NCBI GenBank assembly: GCA_000802095.1
Contig: JUEB01000020.1
Location: 62,001-126,000 of the forward strand
Length of the DNA stretch: 64,000 nt
Direction of reading: 5' to 3'
Source of the DNA: Peptococcaceae bacterium BICA1-7
GTDB lineage: Bacteria > Bacillota > Desulfotomaculia > Desulfotomaculales > Desulfocucumaceae
The translations under genes and the position numbers were made by a program. Position 1 is the first letter of the stretch, and each line of letters opens with the position of its first letter. Shown here in pieces: positions 17,433-25,380 of this stretch. The notes beneath the pieces were generated by a model. It worked only from the letters and a program-made list of their open reading frames with translations, was not told the DNA's origin and searched no databases.

Positions 17433-19340
17433 TTATATTTTCCTGGTCTTTATTTCATCCTTAATACGGGCAATAAACTCCTCCAGACCCATGGAGCCAA
17501 TGTCACCCGCCGAGCGATGGCGAACCGCCACCGCTCCGTTTTCGGCCTCACGGTCCCCTAGCACCAGCATATAGGGGATTTTCTGTCCCTGGGCCTCACG
17601 GATTTTATAGTTTACCTTTTCATTCCTGTCATCAAGCTCCACTCTAATGTCCTCAGCATCAAGCCTATCCATTACTTTTTGGGCATATTCCACGTGCCGG
17701 CCGGTGATAGGCAGCACCCTGGCCTGTACGGGGGCCAGCCACACCGGGAAGGCCCCGGCAAAGTGCTCGGTCAGTATACCTATAAATCTCTCCATGCTCC
17801 CGAAAACCGTGCGGTGAATCATAACCGGCCGGTGTTTCTGGCCGTCCTCCCCCACATAGGTTAGTTCAAACAACTCCGGCATCTGAAGGTCCAGCTGGAT
17901 GGTGCCGCACTGCCAGGTCCTCCCCAGGCAGTCCTCCAGGTGGAAGTCAATTTTGGGCCCGTAGAAAGCACCGTCCCCCTCGTTAACCTTGTATTCCATC
18001 CCCATAGTGTTGAGGGCGTCCTCCAGGGCCGAGGTGGCCATCTCCCAGATTTCGTCGGACCCCATGGCCTTTTCCGGCTTGGTGGAGAGCTCCACCTTGT
18101 ATTTAAACCCAAATACCTTGTAGATATAGTCCACCAGGTCTATTACACCCATTATCTCTTCCTTTATCTGGCCTGGCAGCATGTATATGTGGGCGTCATC
18201 CTGGGTAAAGCAGCGCACCCTCATAAGCCCGTGCAGCGCCCCTGAAAGCTCGTGCCTGTGAACAAGGCCAAGCTCGGCCATCCGTATGGGAAGGTCACGG
18301 TAGCTGTGCAGCCTGCTCTTGTATACCAGTATGCCTCCCGGACAGTTCATGGGCTTTACGGCATAGTCCAGTTCGTCTATTTTTGTAAAATACATGTTAT
18401 CCCTGTAGTGGTCCCAGTGCCCGGACCTTTCCCAAAGAGCCCGGTTAAGTATAATGGGGGTGCGAATTTCATGATAGCCCCTTTTGCGGTGCACCTCTTT
18501 CCAAAACTTTTCCAGCTCATTGCGGAGCACCATGCCCTTGGGGTGGAAGAAGGGAAATCCAGGCCCCTCCTCCTGTATGGTGAATAATTCAAGCTCGGCC
18601 CCCAGCCGGCGGTGATCCCTCTTTTTGGCCTCCTCTATCCTGGTCAGGTGCTCCTCCAGCAAACTCTTCTTGGGGAAAGAGGTTCCGTATACCCTCTGCA
18701 GCATCTTGTTCTTCTCACTGCCCCGCCAGTAGGCCCCGGCCAGGCTGGTCAGCTTGACCGACTTGAGCCTCCCGGTGGAAGGAACATGGGGGCCGGCGCA
18801 CAGGTCGGTGAAGTCCCCCTGCCGGTAGCAGGAAATGGCCGCGTCCACAGGCAGATCGTTGATCAGCTCAACCTTGTAGCTCTCACCTGCCCTGTCAAAA
18901 AACTCAAGTGAGCTTTCCCTTTCCATGTCCATCCTCTCAAAGGGAAGGTCAGCCTTTATAATGGCCTCCATCTCAGCCTCTATCTTCCCCAGCATCTCGG
19001 GGGTAAACTTTTCCGAAGCATCAAAATCATAATAGAAGCCGTCGGCAATAGCCGGACCAATAGCCAGTTTTGTCCCCGGGAAAAGTTTTTGGACCGCCTG
19101 GGCCAGTACGTGAGAGGTGCTGTGGCGGAAGGTCTGCCTGCCCTCTTCAGAATCAAAGGTATAAAACTCGACGGCAGCATCCTTTTTAATAGGTGTGGTA
19201 AGGTCTACCAGCTTTCCGTCCAGCCTCCCCACCAGAGCCTCTTTCCCCAGCCTCCCGCTAATGCTGGAGGCCACCTCGGCCAGGGTTACTCCCTCACTGT
19301 ACTCCCTTACGCTTCCATCCTTTAAAGTAACTTTTACCAC
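17433..19340 (-). CDS. thrS: Threonyl-tRNA synthetase
   Basis: Charges tRNA-Thr and edits Ser-tRNA-Thr. A longer frame exists upstream but overlaps the T-box terminator; the GTG 7 nt after AGGGGG gives a normal 635-aa enzyme starting MVKVTLKDGSVREYSEGVTL. Domains: TGS (residues 1-60), editing domain N2 (~65-230, HSTSHVLAQAVQ and GPAIADGFYYDF), class II catalytic core (~240-535, RGYHEIRTPIILNRALWERSGHW, GPKIDFHLEDCLGR, GSMERFIGIL), and anticodon-binding domain (~540-635). It follows DUF445 and ytxC, the Bacillus-like ytxC-thrS neighbourhood. It is regulated by the T-box leader. Confidence 0.97.
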   Translation of the reverse strand: MVKVTLKDGSVREYSEGVTLAEVASSISGRLGKEALVGRLDGKLVDLTTPIKKDAAVEFYTFDSEEGRQTFRHSTSHVLAQAVQKLFPGTKLAIGPAIADGFYYDFDASEKFTPEMLGKIEAEMEAIIKADLPFERMDMERESSLEFFDRAGESYKVELINDLPVDAAISCYRQGDFTDLCAGPHVPSTGRLKSVKLTSLAGAYWRGSEKNKMLQRVYGTSFPKKSLLEEHLTRIEEAKKRDHRRLGAELELFTIQEEGPGFPFFHPKGMVLRNELEKFWKEVHRKRGYHEIRTPIILNRALWERSGHWDHYRDNMYFTKIDELDYAVKPMNCPGGILVYKSRLHSYRDLPIRMAELGLVHRHELSGALHGLMRVRCFTQDDAHIYMLPGQIKEEIMGVIDLVDYIYKVFGFKYKVELSTKPEKAMGSDEIWEMATSALEDALNTMGMEYKVNEGDGAFYGPKIDFHLEDCLGRTWQCGTIQLDLQMPELFELTYVGEDGQKHRPVMIHRTVFGSMERFIGILTEHFAGAFPVWLAPVQARVLPITGRHVEYAQKVMDRLDAEDIRVELDDRNEKVNYKIREAQGQKIPYMLVLGDREAENGAVAVRHRSAGDIGSMGLEEFIARIKDEIKTRKI

Positions 19341-19369
19341 TGTATTTCCCCCTTTGATATAAAAAGCAT

Positions 19370-19625
19370 AAAAAACAGCAGGCCCGCCCCTGCAGAAAAT
19401 ATTTAATATCCTCCGCTGGGACGGGCTTATTAACCCGCGGTTCCACCCGGCTTGAGCCACTTAAGGGCTCCTCTTTAAGTGCGGCTAACGCCCGCCTCAC
19501 GGCCTGCCTTAAGGTTACAAACCTTTCCGGCGGCGGCTCCCGGGTGGTCTTCGGCTTACTGTCCGGGGAGCGCGCTTACAGCCTTAAGACGCACTCTCTC
19601 TGTCACGGATGAAGGGCCTACTCTC
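19370..19625 (-). promoter_or_regulatory. T-box leader of thrS (Thr specifier ACC)
   Basis: On the minus strand the T-box GGGTGGAACCGCGG is at 19435-19448. It is followed by a terminator stem GCCCGTCCC / GGGGCGGGC (19382-19426) and a T-run. In stem I, GAAGACCACC carries ACC (19548-19546) followed by A, a Thr codon at the specifier position. This matches the downstream gene. The terminator overlaps the start of a spurious longer thrS frame. Confidence 0.93.
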
Positions 19626-19658
19626 CCGTTCATGGCTATTTAATATCGATCTTTGTTG

Positions 19659-19687
19659 ATTATATTTTAGAAAGTTTACAATGTCAA
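19659..19687 (-). promoter_or_regulatory. Consensus sigma-A promoter of thrS
   Basis: On the minus strand TTGACA and TATAAT are both perfect and 17 nt apart, directly before the thrS T-box leader. This shows thrS has its own promoter although ytxC and DUF445 precede it. Confidence 0.92.
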
Positions 19688-19701
19688 CCGTGCCAGAACC
19701 C

Positions 19702-20319
19702 TCACATACTGGAAAGATACAGTATGCCCACCTGGATTAGCCCGATCAGAAAACCCAGCACTCCTCCAAGTATTTCTATGTGTTTTAGCTCCCTGGCCGA
19801 AACCGAAAGCAGCACCTGCTCCAGCCTGTCCAGTGAAAAGTTGTTCACCTTTTCCTCCACAATGGCTTTCAGGCTTACGGACTCCCTGACGGTAACGCTT
19901 AAACGGGCCAGGGACTCCTCCAGCACAGCCGGAATATCCCTGCGCAGCTGGTCGGTAATTATATCGGAAATGGCCCTCTTGGCCGACAGCGGAACAAACA
20001 CGGGCATCCTGTCCATTATCCTGGACCTTATGGCCCTGGCAACCGCCTCAGCCATCCTGTCCATGGTGTCCCCGCACTTTACCGCCTCAATAAGGTCATC
20101 CACCGACAGGAGCTCATTCTCCACTATTTCGCCTATGCTCCTAGCCAGCTCAGCCCTTCTCCGGGGCACCACTCCCTGAAGTTTCCAGCCAAGAATATCT
20201 ACAGGCCGCTGCGGCCTGAACAGCATCTTCACTGCCACCCAGTTGGTAATCCAGCCGATGGCCGCCCCGATAAGCGGCAGGCTTATATAGAATAAAATGT
20301 CCAATTTACTCGCCCCCAC
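19702..20319 (-). CDS. DUF445 family membrane protein (short form)
   Basis: A 205-aa DUF445 protein of unknown function. An N-terminal membrane helix (LDILFYISLPLIGAAIGWITN) is followed by the family signature NWVAVKMLFRP, then VVPRRRAELARSIGEIVENELLS, a long helical stretch, and a C-terminal membrane helix (ILGGVLGFLIGLIQVGILYL). It is about half the length of the B. subtilis YheB-type proteins; short forms are known in Clostridia. The start codon is uncertain: a GTG and a TTG six codons apart are both possible. It lies between ytxC and the thrS promoter. Confidence 0.8.
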   Translation of the reverse strand: MGASKLDILFYISLPLIGAAIGWITNWVAVKMLFRPQRPVDILGWKLQGVVPRRRAELARSIGEIVENELLSVDDLIEAVKCGDTMDRMAEAVARAIRSRIMDRMPVFVPLSAKRAISDIITDQLRRDIPAVLEESLARLSVTVRESVSLKAIVEEKVNNFSLDRLEQVLLSVSARELKHIEILGGVLGFLIGLIQVGILYLSSM

Positions 20320-20421
20320 GGTATTCTATCAGGAATTGGCGGCAAATTAAACAGTTTGGTAATAAAAAAGCAACAAATGGTGCAAGCCCTTCTCGAATGC
20401 TGTCAGAGGAAGCTTTTTTGA

Positions 20422-20476
20422 AACGCTCATAACGGAAAGTGGGAAACTTCAGGAGAACTATACTTTCCTGAGCGTT
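20422..20476. repeat. Long two-part hairpin between ytxC and DUF445
   Basis: Outer stem AACGCTCA / TGAGCGTT (8 bp, perfect) and inner stem GGAAAGT / ACTTTCC (7 bp, perfect) are separated on one side by a 4-nt bulge, with a 21-nt loop. Minus-strand sequence next to it (AAAAAAGCTTCCTCTGACAG and GGGCTTGCACCATTTGTTGC) also looks organised. It may be a structured RNA or a repeat unit; I do not recognise the family with certainty. Confidence 0.6.
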
Positions 20477-20478
20477 AT

Positions 20479-20499
20479 TAAAAAACGCCCTGGCGGGCG
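20479..20499 (-). terminator. Intrinsic terminator after ytxC
   Basis: On the minus strand CGCCC GCCA GGGCG is followed by a run of seven T residues, about 60 bp after the ytxC stop codon. Confidence 0.85.
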
Positions 20500-20502
20500 G
20501 AT

Positions 20503-20560
20503 TAGCTATCAGCAGTCAGCAGTCGTGGGCTGATGGCTGATAAATGATGGCTGATGGCTA
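20503..20560. repeat. Heptad array (GGCTGAT type) touching the ytxC stop codon
   Basis: Degenerate 7-bp units TATCAGC AGTCAGC AGTCGTG GGCTGAT GGCTGAT AAATGAT GGCTGAT GGCTA. The first units are inverted relative to the last, so the array can fold on itself. The last unit contains the ytxC stop codon. Confidence 0.7.
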
Positions 20561-21442
20561 GTTTTGCACAGTGCAGAGGTCGCAGCCCCGGCACAGGGTG
20601 ACCCTGTTGGAGAATATGCTTTTTATGGTTTCCAGGGTACTCTGGGGTCCCTCGGATTTGCCTGAATGGAAAACTATCTCCCGGGGGGCTATAGTTATAA
20701 GGGCGCTGATCAGCAAATCCTCATAGTTTATCTCGCTCTCAATAAGGTCCACAATAAAGCCTTCCAGGTAAGTGCTGTTTACTGCCCTGTTCTGCCCGTC
20801 GTACAGCATAAAGCTTCCGTTTGGCTTCATCACAACATTGATCAAGTCGGTTCGGGAGTCCTGTATATCAACGAAATATTTCAGAAGCTGGATGAACTCC
20901 TGGTACTCCTTATCCATGAGGAAATCATCCACGGCCTTATCCGCAGCCTCCTGCAGCTCCCTTATGTAGTCCTTCATCCTGAATCTTATAAACCCGTCCA
21001 CCACAATAAGATTGCCGCTGTTTAAAAAATCCCTGATTCTGGCCAGTATCCTTCTCTTTTTTCTCATGCCCAGCATTCCCTGACCGGTGAAGTCCTCCAG
21101 GTAGCGAAGGGCGTTATCAAAAATAGTGCTGCGCTCAGCCTCACCAAAATAGTAGTAATTTTCCCTTATTATATCCAGCAGAAAGGCCTTCTGCCATTTT
21201 AATATAATCAGGTCCGCCAGTACGTCGGCAATATATGCTTTAAAAAGAGACAGGGCTTCCTCATCACTCTCCTGAAAGCCATTGTCCCCGGATACGCTGC
21301 AGGAAAGAAAAGTGTATTTGCCGGCCGGATTTTCCTCTATTCTCAGCTTCATCCCACAGCCCTCAAGCTTTTTTAAATCACTGGCCAGCCTGCCCCTGAC
21401 CAGCTCAATATGAGTGGAGGCCCCTATGGAAATGCACTGCAA
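20558..21442 (-). CDS. ytxC: Sporulation protein YtxC
   Basis: Putative sporulation protein of the YtxC family; its molecular role is unknown. The TTG 8 nt after AAAGGAG was chosen as start, giving about 294 aa beginning MQCISIGASTHIELVRGRL; a TTG nine codons upstream lacks a good site. The middle has the conserved stretch IRENYYYFGEAERSTIFDNAL and FIRFRMKDYIRELQEAADKAVDDFLMDKEY. The C-terminus has a CRGCDLC cysteine motif. In Bacillus, ytxC also lies close to thrS, which supports the call. Confidence 0.88.
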   Translation of the reverse strand: MQCISIGASTHIELVRGRLASDLKKLEGCGMKLRIEENPAGKYTFLSCSVSGDNGFQESDEEALSLFKAYIADVLADLIILKWQKAFLLDIIRENYYYFGEAERSTIFDNALRYLEDFTGQGMLGMRKKRRILARIRDFLNSGNLIVVDGFIRFRMKDYIRELQEAADKAVDDFLMDKEYQEFIQLLKYFVDIQDSRTDLINVVMKPNGSFMLYDGQNRAVNSTYLEGFIVDLIESEINYEDLLISALITIAPREIVFHSGKSEGPQSTLETIKSIFSNRVTLCRGCDLCTVQN

Positions 21443-21692
21443 AATCCTCACTCCTTTCTCTTCCTGCAATGTGCTATATTATATGAACAGCCGTATGGAG
21501 GTATACAATTTTATTTGTTTGTAAAAGTATAAACAAATAAAAGCTCACAGATGCCTTGAAATAATTATTGTATTTCCTATAACATGGAGAATATCCGCAT
21601 TTTTTTTCAATTAGGCAAATAAGCATTTCCAGACTGGCCAGCAGTTACCTTTAAGCTCTCCACAAACATTATTTACTGGTGTGGAATTTAAA

Positions 21693-21720
21693 GGCCCCCT
21701 GCGGTGTTTCGCAGGGAGCC
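21693..21720 (-). terminator. Terminator-like hairpin after a small gene
   Basis: On the minus strand GGCTCCCTGCG / CGCAGGGGGCC with a short loop is followed by TTTAAATT. It lies about 40 bp after the stop codon of the 58-aa gene. The rest of the 21470-21690 gap shows no gene. Confidence 0.7.
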
Positions 21721-21758
21721 AGGTCAAAATGGACCGAAAAAAGCATTGAGTGACCTTT

Positions 21759-21935
21759 TTATTCGCGGTGTTCCTCCGCATAGAATCCCGGTATCTCACC
21801 TGGATCACGCCTTATGTCAGAGGCCAGTGGCGGGCTTCCCTCCATAAGTTGCTCAGCCCTTCTGGCCAGATACCTGAAATCGGGATCGGGCCTCATTTTG
21901 GTTATTATTTCTTTTTTGCCGGGCTTTTTTTCCAC
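21759..21935 (-). CDS. Small hydrophilic protein, unknown function
   Basis: A 58-aa frame starting at GTG, 8 nt after CAGGAGG. The product is highly charged (MEKKPGKKEIITKMRPDPDF, then RYLARRAEQLMEGSPPLASD), has no membrane segment and ends in EEHRE. I do not recognise a family. Support comes from the strong Shine-Dalgarno and the terminator-like hairpin downstream. It diverges from the inositol monophosphatase gene. It could be a small regulatory or spore protein, but nothing in the sequence shows this. Confidence 0.55.
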   Translation of the reverse strand: MEKKPGKKEIITKMRPDPDFRYLARRAEQLMEGSPPLASDIRRDPGEIPGFYAEEHRE

Positions 21936-21985
21936 ACCGGGCACCTCCTGTAAGAGCGTTATATTTATAGATATTAGCAGCAACA

Positions 21986-21999
21986 GTTATTATAATAAC
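21986..21999. promoter_or_regulatory. 14-bp perfect palindrome between divergent genes
   Basis: GTTATTATAATAAC reads the same on both strands and contains TATAAT in both directions. It lies between the small gene and the inositol monophosphatase gene, so it could be an operator or back-to-back -10 elements. No good -35 was found for either. Confidence 0.4.
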
Positions 22000-22041
22000 C
22001 CCTGCAAGAGAGGTATAAACACCTAAAGGAGGTATAGTCCA

Positions 22042-22845
22042 ATGGAAGACCTTGAGCGGGCGCTAAAGAGCGCCATAGAAGCCGTTACCGGGGCCGGGCA
22101 AATAGTCAGGTCAAGCCTGGGAGGCCAGTTTAAAACAGGCTTTAAATCCTGCCCGGCAGACCTGGTTACCGAGGTGGACCGCCGTTCCCAGTCCTTTATT
22201 ATTGAACGCCTGGGCAGTTCCTTCCCGGGCCACCGGCTGGTGGCTGAAGAGGATTTCAGCGGTGATGATCTGGAGCTGGATGACAGGCCGTCCTGGTTTA
22301 TTGACCCCCTGGACGGCACCACCAACTTTGTTTTCGGAATACCCCTTTGCACTGTTACCGCAGCCTTGACGGTGGGAGCAATTCCTGTTCTGGGAGTCAC
22401 CTATGACCCTTTCAGGGAAGAGGTTTATTCCGCAGTCAGGGGAAGCGGGTCCTTCCTGAATGGCCGGAGGATAACTGTAGACAGCACCCGGAATAAGGTG
22501 GCTGAGAGTCTTATCACCACAGGCTACCCTTCCTCTCACACCTTCAAGGAAGAGATGTGGCGGGCGGACTTTAAAAAAATACTGTACAAGGCCATAGATT
22601 TAAGAGCTTTCGGGTCAGCAGCACTGGAGCTTGCCTACATAGCCTGCGGGAGGCTTACCGGCTACTGGGAGTCCAAGCTGAGGCCCTGGGATGTGGCTGC
22701 AGGGATTATCCTGGTAGAAGAGGCCGGAGGCAGGGTCAGCGACCTGACCGGAGGCCCTCTCAGTCTCGATAATTATATATCTATTGCGGCCAGCAACAGC
22801 CTCATCCATGATGAGCTTATTGCGGATTTGGGTTACGCCGGGTAA
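22042..22845 (+). CDS. Inositol monophosphatase family protein
   Basis: Mg2+-dependent phosphatase of the inositol-1-phosphatase/CysQ/FBPase-like fold, 267 aa. AAAGGAGG lies 9 nt before the ATG. Motifs are in order: VTEVDRRSQ (residues ~43-50), HRLVAEEDF (~70), WFIDPLDGTTNFVFG (metal-binding motif A, ~92-106), and RPWDVAAGIILVEEAGG (motif B, ~215-230). The natural substrate is not clear from sequence: inositol monophosphate, PAP or a sugar phosphate are possible. It is a single-gene unit diverging from the small gene upstream. Confidence 0.93.
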   Translation: MEDLERALKSAIEAVTGAGQIVRSSLGGQFKTGFKSCPADLVTEVDRRSQSFIIERLGSSFPGHRLVAEEDFSGDDLELDDRPSWFIDPLDGTTNFVFGIPLCTVTAALTVGAIPVLGVTYDPFREEVYSAVRGSGSFLNGRRITVDSTRNKVAESLITTGYPSSHTFKEEMWRADFKKILYKAIDLRAFGSAALELAYIACGRLTGYWESKLRPWDVAAGIILVEEAGGRVSDLTGGPLSLDNYISIAASNSLIHDELIADLGYAG

Positions 22846-23108
22846 AAAGCGGAGCTATCCGCCTTGCTGGCTAGTTTTTTCACGAATTTCATGGTTAATT
22901 TAATCAGATAATCATTAATGAACTAAAACAACGTTTGAGAAATTTATTACATACTGTTAATATCTAACCAAGGATTGTTATATATTTCACATTTAACAAT
23001 ATACCCACCTCTCCTTTCCCCCATAATGGGGTTTTTTTTTGGTGACTTTTACGGTTTTTTTTGGGATACTGATGGAAATAATGCTTTTATGGTAAGAGGA
23101 GGAATGAG

Positions 23109-23657
23109 ATGGAGGAGGCAAAAAGAGCAAAAAGAGTATTTGGCTACGGTGAGTTTTTTCCTGAAATTGACCCGTCAGTTTTCCTGGCGCCGGGATCAAA
23201 AATAGTGGGCAGGGTCAAGATAGGTCCCGGGTCCAGTATATGGTATAACACTGTAGTGCGGGGAGATGCGGACATCGTAACCATAGGCTGCCGCACCAAC
23301 ATACAGGACGGCTGCACTCTCCACCAGGACCCCGGTTTCCCGCTGGTGCTGGGGGATGGTATTTCAGTAGGACACAACTGCATACTCCACGGGTGCCGCA
23401 TAGAAGACAATGTGCTGGTAGGCATGGGGGCGATAATACTAAACGGCGCCACTATAGGGGCCGGGGCTGTTATAGGGGCCGGGTCGCTGGTGGTTCAGGG
23501 CATGGAGATCCCCCCTGGACACCTGGTCATGGGACTTCCGGCCAAAATAATAAGGCCACTGGGAGATGAAGAGGCGGCAAATTTCAGGGTTATGGCCGAA
23601 AGGTATATGCAAAGGGCACAGTTTGTACTGGGAAAGGGCCCCAGCCCTGATAAGTAG
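23109..23657 (+). CDS. Gamma-class carbonic anhydrase-like hexapeptide-repeat protein
   Basis: Left-handed beta-helix protein of the gamma-carbonic anhydrase / YrdA-PaaY group, 182 aa. GAGGAGGAATGAG precedes the ATG. Hexapeptide repeats run from about residue 25 to 140 (GSKIVG, GPGSSIW, GDADIVTIG). Three putative metal-ligand histidines appear in TLHQD and SVGHNCILHGC, the usual positions for a His3 site at a trimer interface. A C-terminal helix follows. Acyltransferase activity is less likely as these His residues are kept. The stop codon runs directly into a heptad repeat shared with the convergent helicase gene. Confidence 0.9.
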   Translation: MEEAKRAKRVFGYGEFFPEIDPSVFLAPGSKIVGRVKIGPGSSIWYNTVVRGDADIVTIGCRTNIQDGCTLHQDPGFPLVLGDGISVGHNCILHGCRIEDNVLVGMGAIILNGATIGAGAVIGAGSLVVQGMEIPPGHLVMGLPAKIIRPLGDEEAANFRVMAERYMQRAQFVLGKGPSPDK

Positions 23658-23753
23658 TCGGTCGTCAGGCGTCAGTCGTCAGGGTAAATAATTAAAGCCA
23701 TTTGACAGGGTCAAATGGCTTTTTCTTTCCGACGTCTGACGACCGACGACCTA
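23655..23753. repeat. Heptad arrays and bidirectional terminator between convergent stop codons
   Basis: GTCGGTC GTCAGGC GTCAGTC GTCAGGG starts at one stop codon; GACGTC TGACGAC CGACGAC ends at the opposite one. In the middle is the stem AAAGCCATTTGA / TCAAATGGCTTT with T-runs (23694-23722), a two-way terminator. The outer arrays are inverted relative to each other, extending the potential stem. Confidence 0.85.
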
Positions 23754-25310
23754 GATCCCCGGCACGGCCACCTCGTCCTTGTCCAGGGTTCTTCTTATAT
23801 GCTCCATCTGCCTGCGCAGCTCGGTGTCCTCCCCGGCAGCACGCTCAATCTGTCTCAGCAGGTCAATTTCCCTTCTTATTATGGAAAATATGTCACCTTC
23901 CTGTAAATTGGTCATGGATTGCAGAGTTTCAAAGGAGGCCCCCTCGTACCAGGCCGAGGCCAGTGCTCCCGGCAGGGGAGACCAGGCGCAAAGGTGTTCC
24001 GGAACACCGTTTCTCAAAATGGTTTTCCGTAAGGCCTCCACCTCCTTCAGGTTATATGAACCCGGTTCAACGCTGTCGTCCCGCCCTGGAATGTAGTCCA
24101 CCCCGGCCAGAATGGCAGCCACCATTGCAGGGGGCATATCTCTTATAAAGCCGTTGAAAACAAGCTCGGTGACCAATAGCTCCTGAACATGCAGGTGGAT
24201 GGCAAAAATACCCCTGGGCAGCAGGTTTCTTCCCTCAATATAGGACATGTCCTCCAGAAGATCCCACATATTATTGAAGTCCCTCTCGTAATCCCTGGAG
24301 TGGTTGCCCAGAATCCTGGCCCTGCGCTCCAGCCTGGACTTTTTCTCCAGCATGTCCGCCTGTCTTCTTCTGGCCTCTGAGCAGGCCCTGTGGTGGCATT
24401 TTTTCTGAGCCACCTTCAAAAGGTCTCTTATTTCCTCCCTGCGCTCCCTGGTGCCGGGACGGCTTCTTTTATTCTTCCTGGCCAGGGCTCTGAGTTCTTT
24501 TTTAAGCTGTGAGCGCAACATATAGCAGGTAGGGGTGTCCACCTCCCCGCAGAAGGCTTTACTCACTTCCCCCAGCTTTCCTCCCAGTCCCTCCAGCTCC
24601 TGCTTTATCCTCCTGCTTTCCCTGCCGTTCTGATAGACCGCCAGGTTTTTTTCCAAAAAGCGGGTTATCTCTTCATCGGTTTTCCAGTATAGCAGGCTTA
24701 GCACAGTATTTGGGGAAATAGTCAGGCGTCCCCTGACAGGCTCTATATCATCCTCGCTGTAAAACCCTGTCTGCTCGGGAAATCTTTCATCTATCCGGAC
24801 ATAGACCATCCCCACCGGGTCGTAGCCCCTCCTGCCGGCCCTGCCCGCCATCTGGAAGAACTCTCTGTTCATAAGTCCCCTGAATTCACGGCCGTCCCAT
24901 TTTCTGCAGGAGTCGAAAACAGTGCTGGCGGCCGGGAAATTGACCCCTACCGCAAATGTCTCGGTGCAAAAAAGAACATAAATAAGCCTGGACTCATAGA
25001 GCCTCTCCACCAGATCCTTAATGGCCGGCGACAGGCCGGCGTGATGATAGCCAATCCCCTGTGTAAGAATCTGCCTGAGCTTGGCCCTTCTGTCTCCGAA
25101 TAGCCCGGGCTGGTTCTTTTCAGCCTCGGCAATCATCTCTTTAACCCTGTCTTTTTCAGAATTCAGCAGAAAATCCCACTCCCTGCCCAATTCATCAGCC
25201 AGAAGCTCGGTTTTTCCCCGGCTGAAGGTAAAGTAAAGGGCCGGGAGATGATCCTGTATGCCTTCTACTACTACTGTGCCGGAAGGGTTTCCGCCGGTTA
25301 CCGGACTCAT
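23751..25310 (-). CDS. Ski2/Mtr4-like RNA helicase, C-terminal part (split gene)
   Basis: Carries the second RecA domain and C-terminal region of a superfamily 2 Ski2-like helicase. Motifs visible: LPALYFTFSRGKTELLADEL at the start, GYHHAGLSPAIKDLVERLY (motif IV-V region), FAVGVNFPAASTVFDS (motif V) and QMAGRAGRRGYDPVG (motif VI). A long helical region with Cys/His (PTCYMLRSQLKKEL, CHHRACSEARRRQ) follows, then a DSHCT-like C-terminus. The first RecA domain is in the upstream gene, in another frame, 70 bp away. GGTGGTGAT lies 6 nt before this ATG, so separate translation is possible. Confidence 0.85.
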   Translation of the reverse strand: MSPVTGGNPSGTVVVEGIQDHLPALYFTFSRGKTELLADELGREWDFLLNSEKDRVKEMIAEAEKNQPGLFGDRRAKLRQILTQGIGYHHAGLSPAIKDLVERLYESRLIYVLFCTETFAVGVNFPAASTVFDSCRKWDGREFRGLMNREFFQMAGRAGRRGYDPVGMVYVRIDERFPEQTGFYSEDDIEPVRGRLTISPNTVLSLLYWKTDEEITRFLEKNLAVYQNGRESRRIKQELEGLGGKLGEVSKAFCGEVDTPTCYMLRSQLKKELRALARKNKRSRPGTRERREEIRDLLKVAQKKCHHRACSEARRRQADMLEKKSRLERRARILGNHSRDYERDFNNMWDLLEDMSYIEGRNLLPRGIFAIHLHVQELLVTELVFNGFIRDMPPAMVAAILAGVDYIPGRDDSVEPGSYNLKEVEALRKTILRNGVPEHLCAWSPLPGALASAWYEGASFETLQSMTNLQEGDIFSIIRREIDLLRQIERAAGEDTELRRQMEHIRRTLDKDEVAVPGI

Positions 25311-25380
25311 TATACAATCACCACCAGACTATAAAACAAAAACAATGCTGCCACCGCCATATTTTTTTTCATATATCCAA

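Noticed and set aside
19341-19460. Longer thrS start 40 codons upstream
   Set aside because: It overlaps the T-box terminator and encodes residues not found in ThrRS; the GTG behind AGGGGG fits the family length.
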